Below are positions 1-11,319 of a DNA stretch of 64,000 bases, piece after piece. The DNA comes from Mesotaenium endlicherianum (lineage: Eukaryota; Streptophyta; Zygnematophyceae; Zygnematales; Mesotaeniaceae). The position numbers and the translations under genes are program-made. The stretch's first letter is position 1. The number at the start of each line of letters is the position of its first letter. The stretch covers positions 170,965 to 234,964 of the forward strand of contig WELA01001079.1 of NCBI GenBank assembly GCA_009602735.1, given 5' to 3'. The notes under the pieces are model-generated. The model saw only the letters and a program-made list of their open reading frames with translations, searched no databases and was not told the DNA's origin.

Positions 1-960
1 GGGAGAGAGGAGAGAGAGGATCACCGAACCAGCAGAACAAAAAATAAGCCAAGTAAGAACCATCAGATTGCGGACCTGAAAACAAGCCAACAAAAACAGC
101 AAGAGGGAGAGATATTGCCAAAGAGAGATAGAAGAGAGAGAGAGAGAAGAAAAGAGAGGAATGAGAGGAGGGAGACCACCAGCACACCTGCAGATCGGCC
201 AAACGAGCGAGCAAAGAGAGGAGAGAGAGAAAGGAGAGGAGAGAGCCCAACAGCAAACCTGCAGACCAGCCAAGCAAGCAAGCAAGAGAGGAGGGAGAGA
301 GAGAAGAAAGGAGAACACACAGAGCATCCAAACAAGAAAGCGACAGTGAGAGAGAGGAGAGAAGAGCGAGAGGAGAGAGGAGAGAGAGAAAGAAGAGAGA
401 AACAACCAGCAAAGCAGCAGACCAGCCAAGAGAGCGAGAAAGAGAGAGAGGAGAGAGAGAAGGGAGGAGAGATAGGAGGGAGAACCACCAGACTAGACAA
501 GCGAGCAAGCAAGGGAGTGAGAGAGAGGGAAACAAAGAGAGGAGAGGAGAGAGGAAGGAGGAGAGTGAAAACCAACAGACTTGCAGACCAGCCGAGCATG
601 CGAGCAAAAGAGAGGAGAGAGAGAAAGGAGAGGAGAACCAAGAGAGCAGCCAACAAGCAAGGGAAAGTGAGAGAGGAGAGAGGAGAAAGAGAACCAGCAG
701 ACCATCTGAGTAGAAAACTCGTCAGAGAGTGAGAGGGGAGGGAGAGGAGAGGAGAGAGAAAACCAGCAGATCAACAGACCAGAAACAAGCCAAGAAGGTA
801 AGCAAGAGAGGGAGGGGGAGAGAGAGTGAGAAGAGAGACAGAGGAGAGGAGAGAGAAGCAGCAGCACAACAGACCAGCTAACCACCCAAGACAGCAAGCA
901 AGACAGAGAGAGAGCCAGCAGACACATCAGAGCAGCACACCATATTGAGCCAACAGCAGA
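1..960. repeat. purine-rich degenerate minisatellite
   Basis: Long GAGA/GGAGA runs alternate with short C-rich blocks resembling AACCAGCAGACC-GCCAAGCAAGCAAG. The C-rich block recurs about nine times (near 175, 245, 405, 485, 570, 640, 690, 760 and 860), giving irregular units of roughly 50-110 bp. Both strands are open over long distances only because stop codons are rare in this composition. No protein domain is visible. It lies directly beyond the truncated end of the hAT remnant, so it may mark the breakpoint that removed the transposase C-terminus. Confidence 0.8.
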
Positions 961-1097
961 ACACCAGCACCTCAAAGTACCAGTTACTGAACTAGAGTAG
1001 CAACACAAGCAAAAGCCCATTAAAGCAACATGAAGGTCCTTTGCTAAATGTAGTGTGAGTAGCATGCATGAGGTCAGCACAAGCATCGCTTCATAAG

Positions 1098-2872
1098 TTA
1101 AATGCATACTTTATTCAGCCGCTCCAAGAGGATGAAGGAGGTAAGAATTCGCGTCGCGTTGGGTAATTTGAGCTCCAGCTGGCCTTCTTCACGATAGAGA
1201 GATGGAGGCTTGCGGTGGTTCCTGATGAATTTTACAAGATTCCTCGCCCGCTCCACAGTTTGTTGAACCCAATCAACCTTCACGATAGCTTCCAACAAGA
1301 GGTCCAAGCCGTGCGCCGCACACGCACTCCATGTAATGGCTGGGTACTTAGCTTCTATGAGTCTACCTACCACAGCATGACAGCAGCAGTACACGAAAGA
1401 ATGAGTAGCATCACAGTAGCTCACACTAGATTGCACAGCTCTGTGACAACAGCACAAGAGAAGTGCTGCCTCACACCAACACAGCAGCATAGAAATAAAG
1501 CAAGCAAAGCAACACAGCAGTGCAAAAACAGGCCTCCACAATTGCAATACAACATCACGATATAGTAAAGTAAAAAGACACAAGGACATACCTGCATTCT
1601 TGCATGCTCTAGCAGAATCTGTGCATATCATGAGAACATGCTCTGCACCAATCTATGATGTGACCTCCTCAAAGCATTTGGCGATGAACTTGCCACTCTT
1701 GAACTTGCCGTCACAAATCACTGCCTTCACCATTTTTTTACCCATAGGAGTCACAACAATGAAGTTGATGATTGGTGTTTTGGTGATGTCGGTCCTGTAC
1801 ATGAATAGTAGAAAAATTATTAGGCACAAAAAAAGAAGGCGAGGTAAGGATAAGGTAAATGCATCAGCAACACAGCAGCACAACAACAGCAGCAGCAGAT
1901 TAGCAAACCAATCTACCAGCACCCAACCCAAGGGCACATAGTATATGAGTACAGCAATAGAGCAAACCAGCAGAAGCACAAGCGCAAGCATAAGCAAAAG
2001 CAAGCAACAGGCCAGCAGCAGCAGCAGAAGCAAAGCAAAGCTACAATGCAGCAGCAGTAGGAGAAGACTTACCAGCCTTTGGAGCATATGACACAGCCTG
2101 TGACTTTTAGCTTCTCCATGAATTGGCGAAGCTCGATGTCACAACATGCCATTTTTCGATCCAGAAGTTTTGTCCTTAGGTGCCACATTTGGGGTCTAGA
2201 GTAGTTAGGCCCAGCACGGGATATAGAGTCAAGCATGAGTCCATAGGACGCACAATTGGCAGCATTAAAAGAAATGCCATTGGCATAAAACCACTTGGCA
2301 ATTGCCTAATCTGCTACGTCACAAAAATCCGGTTTTTATACCTCAGGGAGGTCTGTTTGCCTACCTGAACCTTCAGCAGATCCTCCAGAGGAACAGGAAG
2401 GGCCAAGATTGCCGCTCCTCTTCATATCTTTCTCAAATGCTTGCTGCTCCATAGTCCGCTCATGACGTGAACACTTTTGCAGAAGCTTCATTTGAGCAAG
2501 AGGAACTTTGTAAGATCTAGACCTATCATTCTCATAGTACTAGGCAGCAAAGAAAGCCTGAACGTTGGATGGAACTTGAGTACAACCTGCAATTCCTTGC
2601 CCTTGAACACACCCCAAACGGTACCTAATTGTAAATGCACCTCCCAACTTGATATGCCCACAATACGTACAATTGTTCTGGTAGGCACCTGGGGAATCAG
2701 GCTTGTCTACCTTACGAACGTGGTCATGCTCGGAGGGTAGAATCGAATAGACCTTGAGTTTGCCCTTCTCAGCCGATGTCAAGCGAGAATTGCTGCAAGG
2801 AGAAACTAGCTCACATTCCTCCCCGTCGTCCAATTGACTTGAATGAGTGTCGGCTACGTCCTCTTCAGACAT
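1098..2872 (-). pseudogene. hAT-family transposase remnant (BED finger, DUF659, hAT core)
   Basis: Four coding blocks read right to left. Block 2872-2365 opens with an acidic stretch, then a BED zinc finger (CTYCGHIKLGG, later GCTQVP; the expected His appears to be Arg), and ends at a GT donor. Block 2310-2073 encodes the start of DUF659 (AKWFYANGISFNAAN, then MWHLRTKLLDR) and ends CTG|GTAAGT. Block 1794-1592 restores the family motif GWTD across the splice and continues INFIVVTPMGKK and ICTDSARACKNAG. Block 1366-1098 encodes the hAT core (KYPAITWSACAAHGLDLLL, then FIRNH). Three lesions or misjudged joins are visible: TAG after FFAA, TAG before AIAKW, and TAG after EEVTS. The C-terminal dimerisation domain is absent because the homology stops at the GA-rich repeat. 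In life this family cuts and pastes DNA with 8-bp target duplications. No terminal repeats were found here. Confidence 0.8.
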
Positions 2873-5800
2873 TGCAGGATATATGAAGGGCTAAGTAAGA
2901 GTGAGGACCCTCGAATCCATAAAGCAGTCGTAGATACAGCGTTCAACGTTAGGTATGAGTTTTGGCTGAGACTCCTTACCAAATGCATTCATACGCGGCT
3001 TGTCAGTAAGCGAATACTACCACTAATGCTGCTGTAACCAACTCCCTTCCCTCTGTGATTGGACAAGGGACAGATAAGTGTGGTAAAATACGTATCCTAT
3101 TGGATACGCGAGTAAGAAAGTTAGAAGCACACACATTTGGTGGAGCGGGAAGGAAACACGAGTTCTAACTTTTGTTTCCTTTTCCCGCTAGGTTCATCTT
3201 TTTTTAAAGTGTTGAAGCCAGCCATGGCCAGCTGCTAAGCTACGAAGGCACAACGTTATCAACACGGCCGTTAGCTTAACCTGTGCCACGACGGTCCTCC
3301 GTGAAACACAAAACGTGTGACGCGATGACTGGACTGTGACAGACCAAATCGACAAACTTTTAAATGGCTTACGCTAGGGTGTTGGCCACACACGTTTTAA
3401 AATGGAAAACGATTTTATTGACCGACACCAACGTGTTTCGACGAATATTGCCGATTTTAGTTATTCATCCTGTATTGTACGGATAACCTGTACGCCCACA
3501 CGTGTACACCGTATACAAATTTTTAAGCTAGGGAAAGGTCAACGTGCACAAAATGCGCAATGGGAAGATAAGAGTCAGAGTACACTACTGCGTCCATTGG
3601 CCATTGTATGACTACAAGTCACAACGCTAAAATTGGAAGTCACGACCCCAACAAGCAAGCAACAAGCACTAGCTGTAGCAGCCTATGACTTTAGCTGCCA
3701 ACCCCAAATACAAAAGCCACATGCAGCAAGCACCTAAGTTATAGCAGCAATATCAAGAAGATGGAACTATCAATTGCAAGTACCAAAAGCAGAAGCACAA
3801 GTAGCTGCATACAGCAAGCTGTGTTAGGAAGCATCAAATCCACCCCACTTCTTTCTTAATTGTTTTGCTTTTGTAATCGCAAACCAACAAACACGAGAAC
3901 CAGAGAGGCACCTTCTAACGGTAGTAATCGCATCAAGCAATAGGCTACACTTGCAAGCTTAGATGTCCCAACGCACTGCCTTCCCTTATCTCTCTTCTCT
4001 TTTGACCTGCTGCTCCTACACCCTTAAAAGCAATCAAGAGAACCAAAAATTTGCTCTTGCAGCAGCACCAACAAGTAGCTATTGTAATAAGTTGCAGCTA
4101 CCAAGGACCTGCACGCTGCACCTGCAAGCATCCGTATCCCATCCCAGCCACTCCCCTCCTTTCCCTTCCCCATATCCCTTCCTCTGGTACCTTTGAAAAG
4201 AGCGATGCACATGAACAATAAGGCCCTTCAAGAGGGGGTATGGGCTGCAACTTATAAGCAACCGAGGACAAGAATGGGAATGGGTCTCTGAAAGAAATGC
4301 AGACATCAGTTAGGTGCCCCTGAATGTTGCTCCATGCCCAACCTGCCCCCCATCAGCAAGTAAGGCTCACAAAAGATTGCCAGCTCTGGCCTGAACCTGC
4401 TCTGCAATAGCATACAATTTGGAGGTCGATAGCAAACTGTAAAGAAAATGTAAGAAGTCAATATCTGACTCACCTTCTTCTGCAATCCAACTAAATATCT
4501 CTTCAAGTGGTGCAGCTTCAAATCTCAATCAGCAAGCAAATTCTCCAGCAATGCAAAATGCACCATCAGCTGGCCCTTTCCTCCGTGGCTTCCTCCAGCT
4601 CCAACAACAAGCTGCAGAGTGGATCCGTGAGCTTGTTTTGGATAACCTTTGTAAATTGCACCTGCACCCACACATATAAGAAAGACATGAAAGACATATA
4701 TGTATATGTAGGTATACACCGTGCGCACAAAAGTCCTCGCACTCAAGCTTGCACTCAGGCAAGTGAAAATTGCTTCCGGCACTTACCTCTCCATTTTCTT
4801 ATTTCATTCCAATTCTAATCCTTTGGTTGTAAGAAACACATGGAGACCTTGACCAGGTTATGAGCCCTGGGGCCAAAAAAGAGGCCTACCACGGCTATTG
4901 CAACACAACAAGTCCAGCATGTGACAATTTTTGTTTGCGTCAACTGACTTTTAAATCGTGAGTTCCCGTCTCGTGACCCAAAGAGCACCATACCCTTTTT
5001 TTACCAACAACAAAGCAGAATTTGAGGTAGAAAAAAGGACCCCAATAAATCTAAATTGTAGCAAGCAGCAAGATACAGTCCCTCCAAGTGCCACTATCCT
5101 TCGTGTCCCCCTTCTCAGCCCCCTCCATCTTTTCTCCCAAAGTTACAGCAGCACAATGAAGTAGCACGCCAACAGTAGCCAGCAAAGTGCACAATCGTAT
5201 TGGAAGAGATGGGGAAAAGGAGATAAGAATGTGAGTGAGTGGACATGCACATCTGAAGGAAATTAGACATGTCTCCCTTCAGATATATCAATACCAAAAT
5301 GATAACAAAAAAGCACAAGGCGAGACCACATGATCAGCAATCATGCTCGGGTCCAGTTTGAATCAGACTAAAAGAAAGTGTGGCGGTGACTGTGGCTGTG
5401 GCTAGAACAAGATAAAGCACATATTAAAATGAACAAATTGATTGAGCTAGTAAAGCACTTATAACACAATGTCTGCCACTTGGTTTCAGAAGAGAGGGGC
5501 CAAGACGGGCCAGATAAAAGCTGAGGCGTAGTAAGGGGCAAGAGGGGGAAAAGGAGAGGCTGACTTGCAAGCTGCAAGTTTAGAATTGCAGGTGATAGTG
5601 TTGATTGTCCAAGCGAATAACAATATTTAGCTTCATTCAATCCCTTAACCCGATAGGCCTTAGGGTTTAAATTGTGGCACCACTGTTGAGGTGTTGTTGC
5701 AATGAAGGTTGATGCATCTAGGTGTTATACAATGCTATGAAGGTCTGCCACTCAAAGCTAGGTCCTTTCCTAGGAACTATTAAGAGACCCGCACAACTTT

Positions 5801-6594
5801 TGCCTACTGACATGGTTGAGTCACACTGAATAAGGACTGTTGAGATCTTGCTTACAGACGATGCTGCACAATACTTACCACTACACTAGCTTCTTTATTC
5901 GGATTTGATTATGCGTCGTGTTCTACATATTGTCAAAAATAGGACAATATCCTCATTCAAGTTTAAGGGCAAGACAACCCGCTCCAAACGAATGATGACG
6001 TTTAAGGAGCTTCTGTGATAAACACTCTCTTCTCTCAATAACTTCCACGTGCAGACTTCCAATTGCGGATGAGAATTATAGAAAAACCTATCTAAAAATA
6101 CCTTCCACAGGCTCCAACAAAACTCAACTCTATACTCATTTTGTACAAGAAGTGAGATGCCCAGATTCGGCCTTAACCAAGAACAAATCTAATATTATAG
6201 CAAACACAAAGTCAAAAACACGACCTTTTAAAAAGATCTCACTGTGCTTTCGAATAGTACCTGTACGTTACTCAAAGGCTGGTCGAGTCAAAATTAGTGC
6301 CGAGAGAGGTGAGAGGCTGGAGAAGGCGCCAACGGTGTCATTTGTGCCTGTCAAAAGGGTTCGAGTGGTTTAAATCCCCCTTCTCAAGCCGCTCAATTGC
6401 CAATCGGTACTGGCAACAAGTTGGCACCTCCGAGGAGCAATGTAATGGTCGGACTCTGCATGTGATCAGCATGTGATGGAGTTTCTGTTCGAGCAGGTTT
6501 GACTCGCTTTAACCCCACTTTGTTGACTTTCTATAATTTTGTCCCGTTACTTTTCTACGCATGCAAAAACGGAACGCGCCACACCGAGTCGCGT
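2873..6594. other. intergenic, no gene recognised
   Basis: All open frames here are short and show no recognisable family or consistent splicing. The stretch includes a perfect inverted repeat at 3091-3108 (CGTATCC, TATT, GGATACG). AT-rich text at 3360-3560 carries CACGTGT/CGTATAC words like those in the hAT-type MITEs further along, but I could not define ends. Much of 3650-5640 is C/A-rich non-coding DNA. Confidence 0.5.
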
Positions 6595-6762
6595 GCCATT
6601 TTCAGCCATGTGCAATGCCATTTATTTGGAATCAGGCCATTTCGAGTGCCATTCTTCCGTGCGTGCGCCATTTTTCTGCCATTCAAGCTCGCCATCTTCT
6701 CCACGCCCATGGGCGCATGGCATGGCGAAACTAGCAGAGCCATTTCTCCGCCAAGGCCATTT
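6595..6762 (+). repeat. cluster of GCCAT motifs
   Basis: Ten forward copies of GCCAT, most followed by T or TT, and two reverse copies lie within about 170 bp. Examples are GCCATTTT, GCCATTTA and GCCATTTC, spaced irregularly at 9-30 bp. GCCAT is the core bound by YY1-type zinc fingers. No tandem unit explains the cluster. Whether it is regulatory is unknown. Confidence 0.4.
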
Positions 6763-7532
6763 CAGGTCTATTGTGTTTTTATTGTGGTCTCGATATTTTA
6801 TTGTTACCTGTAGCGCGAACAAGATTTTTAGGGAGAGTTGGAGAGGGCCTGGGTAGTATTGTTGCAATTCAGAACGCTGTACCCGTGATAAAAAGCCCTG
6901 TGGATGAGACTACGCTAGACTTCAGAAAAGAGCAGACAGGCCGCATAAACACAGCACTAATTAATTGGAGGACCAGCCAATGATGGCAATGTTAGCACAA
7001 TTAGTACAATTTATTCCTGTCGTGCATGAGATGGCTCAAAGGTGGACTTTTTGTGGGGGAATTCGCAAAGAACGAAATCTGTTCACCCAAGGGCCGTGAA
7101 GCGAGCCGATTTGAGGGTAAGCTGTTTTTGAAAGCAACCCACTGTGGTGTTGATCTATTTATTGAACACTTGTAGTCGTTTTACTGTCTTTAAATAAAAA
7201 TTGAAAGTGGAGTTGCCTTACAATATTTCCTTGTGTGCTTGTATCTTTTCTGCTTCTACATGCGGTGTACATATATTGTTGCACAAACAGTGCAATGAGG
7301 TACGCCTTTTGTTTATTTTGAGCACTACTTTTATGAGCAAGACATAGTTGAGGATAAAATTGATGGTCTGCAGAGTTGAGAGTCAACTGGTAGAATTGGA
7401 AGCATGTACCTATGCATGACATGACAAGCTTTACTCTGCCTGCTTTTGTGTTTGCTCTTGCATTCATAAGGCGTGTAAATTCGTTTACGTGTAGTTTGTG
7501 ATGACTTAGCCCATCCTTTGGTCGTTGTGCAG
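6763..7532. other. no gene recognised
   Basis: AT-rich sequence with short shadow ORFs only. It ends at a plausible 3' splice site (TCGTTGTGCAG) that opens the coding-like block starting at 7533. Confidence 0.4.
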
Positions 7533-9612
7533 GCTGACGCTGTAAGTGAGGACAATAGGCGTGAGTTAAATGTCTCATTCAGGTTAGACAGAAATCCAAA
7601 GGAACAAGTGATACAGCAAGAGATGGTATTGAAGGTGCTCATGCGCCTAGGGGACTCAAACACGCAGTTGGCACTTGAAAGTTTTCACAGAGATAAAGCA
7701 CAACCAGGGGACCTTGTGGAGTACATACACGAGAACAAGAAGAGGGTGGTCATGCGCAGGGAACTCCTGGAAGACATAGTGAAGGTGAGCTGAAATTTGT
7801 ATATCAAGTTTCAATTATGTTGCATGTAAGATAGTCTGTGTATGACTCATGTTGTATGAAGAGCCCACATCGATTAATTTACGATGACCTAGAGGGTGAG
7901 GATGCTACTGACATGCTTGCTACACATGAGTATATTATGTCATATTCGTGTTTTAAATATTGGTTGCAAATGAAGTTCAAATGGTGGTTCTACATGCGAG
8001 TGATAAAGTCACGTGTGGTTGTGGTTTATTGCTTACAGAGGTTGAATACCAAGTGAAAGGCTCCAGGTCAGAGATGAAGCGCCATATCAACAAGGCTATA
8101 GAATAGGGTCTGGAGGAGAAAAAGGTTAAATTCGTGCATGAGCCACACAGGTATGTTCTCATACAATAGTCTTTGAAATGGGTGGCGATCCTAGTTATGA
8201 GATACGCGCGTATTGGTCGGTTGGCCACGTAAAACGTGGCGTATTTCGGCGTATTTGCTAAATACGTATAATAGGCGTAATAGTAAATTAAGTAGATCAA
8301 CTCCGCTCTTTTCCGTTTACTTTATTTGTTTTAAATCACATCGACAATAATTTCACTTCATTGTAAGGCCGCGCACGTATGGGAGACTGGCTCCGACTGA
8401 CATACTCGTTTCAACATCCGAAATGTTGCGATTTGCTGATTGCGGTAAATTGTTTCATCGAGCCACACAGAGACACACTTATTGGAACGAGTTTGCTGGC
8501 GCATGCAAGCGCCAGCAGCGATAACGCGAAACGACCACACAAGCCCGACCGCACAAAAACAGTTAGTGTGCTCACACTCAGCAGCGTCTGCATGACGTTG
8601 TGGCCATGCAGGGCCAAAAATAAATAGAAAAGAGCCACCGGGCTCCTTAGCAAAATCGAAGTGGCCGCAGGCCAACCGTGCCGAGCGACGATGATCGTCA
8701 GATTGGACGGACCAGGGAGAGCCAAACAGGCCCCCTGTTGACAAGAAACGACAGCGAGGGGTCATGAAAAGCCAAGGCAAGTCCCTGGCCAGGTCGATAA
8801 CAAAGAGGCCAAAAAGGCCTCAGGCCCGACTCCCCACCACTCCCGACTCCCGACTTCCGAGTCCCTCAACAGCTACTTCCCGCCTAACCGGCGGTGACTG
8901 GACCGGACCCCAACGTTTTTCCGGTCAGGTTGTTAGAATGAACGAAGTTTGAGCTTCTTACATGCGCGACCAATTTATTTCAATTCTTTCGCCGAAACAC
9001 GTATTTAACACGTTTTACGGCCTGGGTTGACAAAGTACGTGTGTACGTATGCGTTTTACGTATACGACAAAAACGTATCCTATAACTAGGGTGGCAATGA
9101 AAGTGATGAAGTTGCACTATCCCTCGAGATTCATTTAGGCAAAGGAGAAGGCTGACTACAAGGATGAACATGACTGTATGGTGGCCAAAGTGATGGCATA
9201 CGCGGTGAAGATGAAGGGGAAGGAGAAAGGAGAAGTAAGATTTCTTTCACATATCCCGCAAGTGACATGGTATAAGAATAGGTGTATTAAGACATTATTG
9301 CATGAAGTAATTGACCAACATAATGTATTATGGTAAATGTGCATATACATCTTGAATGTGTAACCTGTTGCATGTCCATGAATATAATTGACGTTGTGGG
9401 CGGTTGGCAGGGGGGGGCAGGCCCAAAAAGCAGCTAAGAAAGCTGCAAAGACAATAGTGGACGATGACGTTGAGTTGGAGAGCAAAAAAGGAGGATCAGG
9501 GGAGGGAGTATGGAATAAAGAAAGAGATTTTATGCCAGAGCAAAGGAGCTGCTTGTCGCGAGCTGGCCATGATGACAAAGATGAGTTTTTGTGCCTAAAG
9601 CTTAGGCCCTGA
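7533..9612 (+). pseudogene. unidentified multi-block coding sequence, probably degraded
   Basis: I do not recognise the product. Block 7533-7783 runs from an AG acceptor to an AAG|GTGAGC donor and encodes a charged, helical-looking segment (EMVLKVLMRLGDSNTQLALE, later RRELLEDIVK). A second block from 8041 (VEYQVKGSRSEMKRHINKA) meets TAG at 8104, then continues in the same frame (GLEEKKVKFVHEPHRYVLIQ). That frame continues across the MITE at 8190-9090 once the element and one target copy are removed, giving KWVAMKVMK and then KADYKDEHDCMVAKVMAYAV. The last block, from about 9411, is Lys/Ala-rich and ends at 9612. In-frame TAGs at 8104, before SLKW and before AKEKAD argue for a pseudogene or for introns I have misplaced. 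It may instead be a fragment of an unrecognised element. Confidence 0.3.
8190..9090. mobile_element. hAT-type MITE, 901 bp
   Basis: The left end CCTAGTTATGAGATACG and the right end (reverse complement CCTAGTTATAGGATACG) form a 17-bp terminal inverted repeat with two mismatches. The element is flanked by 8-bp duplications, GTGGCGAT at 8182-8189 and GTGGCAAT at 9091-9098, differing by one base. Eight-base duplications are the hAT hallmark. No transposase is encoded. The ends are rich in CGTATAC/ACGTAT words. Removing the element plus one duplication restores an open frame in the surrounding block, which supports these boundaries. Confidence 0.8.
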
Positions 9613-10010
9613 TAAGCACGATGTTTTCCATTGAGGGTAATGTCATGGGCTGTAAAAAAAGGGCAAGCATGCTAAACCCTCACTTTTGAATGGGTTGGTT
9701 GGCGCAATGGCACTACAGACAGGCACAATCTATGCACATTAACAGGATTCGCAAACAGTGTCAGTGGATAGCAGTGTGCAAAATGCCGTTGCAACTTCCT
9801 GCTGTATCATTAACTTCTCTTGATGCAATTTTGAAATTGCATAGCTGGATGTAGACGTGGTGTCACCACCTGCGCCAAGATACGAGTTGGTAGTTATCAT
9901 CAATATGCATAAGTTGCAAGTTGTATACCAGATGTACGCATATGGACCTGAACTGACTTCCTTCCATTGTTGGTTGCAGGGCGAGGGAGAAGGATGTTGC
10001 AGGGCGAGAA
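9613..10010. other. no gene recognised
   Basis: Flanking sequence between the unidentified coding blocks and the copia 5' LTR. Only short shadow ORFs are present. Confidence 0.4.
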
Positions 10011-10466
10011 TGTTGTAAATAAGCAATCTTGACACTATTTGCTTCATGTGGGTTCCGTGTGCTTGCATGTGTGTGAGTTGATGCATTGAGTAAAACAGTG
10101 AACAATCAAAGTGGGTTGACTATCAATATGATAAACACAGGGTCTTGTCGACGCGGTAACATGTGTAGGCTTGTTAGAAATAGAGTGTGATCAGGATTGT
10201 CAATGTGATAGTGTTAGGTGAGTAGTCGCCATGTGAATATTGGCAATGTAGGAGACATTATCTGGTGAACTCTTAAGTGTAAGAGAAGAAGAGTCTCGCA
10301 AGAAAGCGCGTGTGCAAGATCTATGCTAATTGCTTGATCTGCTACAGGTCTGTGTGGCCTTGTCTGTGTGACCAGCTAAGTGTGTGTGACTCGAGGAGAG
10401 AAGAAGCTGTCTGAGCTAAGAGAAAGAGCGCAAAGAAGTAGATATGGACGAAGAGGATTGTCAACA
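10011..10466 (+). repeat. copia 5' LTR
   Basis: Begins TGTTGTAAAT and ends CAACA. It aligns along its whole length with 14790-15237, sharing TTTGCTTCATG, GTCGACGCGGT, CTCTTAAGTGTAAGAGAA and GGTCTGTGTGGCCTTGTCT. Confidence 0.8.
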
Positions 10467-10478
10467 TGGGATCGGAGC
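10467..10478 (+). other. copia primer-binding site (initiator tRNA-Met type)
   Basis: TGGGATCGGAGC abuts the LTR end and matches the usual TGGTATCRGAGC at 11 of 12 positions. Its placement fixes the LTR end at 10466. Confidence 0.7.
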
Positions 10479-11260
10479 AGGCGATTCGAGGATGCCGCAC
10501 TTTGATGGGAAAAGTACAAAGTACTTTGTGTAGTCAATGAAATGCATGGCGGTACGAGTTGAAAGAGCATCGCGGTAGCAAATGTGGTGACCACAGGGAA
10601 GGAGCATGCAAAGTGGAAGAGAAGAGAGGAAAATGCTTTCTCCCTTCTGATCAAGAGCTTAGGGACGGAGCCTCTGCTGAGAGGGTGCAGCCTGACAACA
10701 AGTAGAGAAGTGTGAGATGCATTGAAAACATTCCATCAGGTCGGTCAGCACAGCCAGCAAGCAGATTTATAAAAGGCAGTCGAATCAATTTGCAATGGAA
10801 GATGGAGAAGGCATAGAGGGGTACTTCTCCCGCATGCTGAAGCTAAGTCAAGAAATGCAAGCTATTGAAGCTGAGGTAGCGGAGGCAGACCAAGTGATCC
10901 AACAGTTGATGGGACTGAAGCCTGAGTTCAATAGGTTTTGCTGAATATGGATGTGAATGCCATGACAATGAGAGTGGTGGAGACCAGACTGCTGAACAGT
11001 GAAAAGGAGATGGAGATGGTGAAAGTGAAGAAGGCAGCAGCAGCAGATCTGGCTCTACAAATGGAGGAGATGAACTTGGCCAGCATAAGTTGAGGAGGAG
11101 GAGGTCATCCAGCAGAGGTGGCCATCAAGGAGGAAGAGGCAGGGGAGGAGTGAGGACATGCTATCACTGTGGAAAGCTTGGGCATCTGGCATCGAGCTGC
11201 ACAGCCTTTGTCTGTTAAGGGTATGACGAGGAGGGCCACATTGCCAGGAACTGCCCACAA
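10479..11260 (+). pseudogene. copia gag remnant with one intact and one broken zinc knuckle
   Basis: Gag packages the element RNA. The first part is frame-broken. From 10797 a frame reads EGYFSRMLKLSQEMQAIEAE then QVIQQLMGLKPEF, typical of the copia Gag (UBN2-like) helical region. A CX2CX4HX4C knuckle lies at about 11159-11200 (CYHCGKLGHLASSC). A second knuckle follows (YDEEGHIARNC), but its second Cys codon reads TAT (Tyr) and the codon three before it is a stop. Gag frames are offset by small indels throughout. Confidence 0.75.
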
Positions 11261-11319
11261 AGAAAGAGTGAAGGTATCTCCTCCCGTGCCCATGAGGAGA
11301 ATGCACATATTGTCACTGT

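Noticed and set aside
115-732. Long plus-strand ORF of Arg/Glu-rich protein
   Set aside because: Produced by GAGA/GGAG repeats that lack stop codons. The opposite strand is equally open and no domain is present.
3360-3560. Third CCTAGTT-type MITE
   Set aside because: A right-end-like TTTTTAAGCTAGGG is present near 3515-3532, but no matching left end or 8-bp duplication was found.
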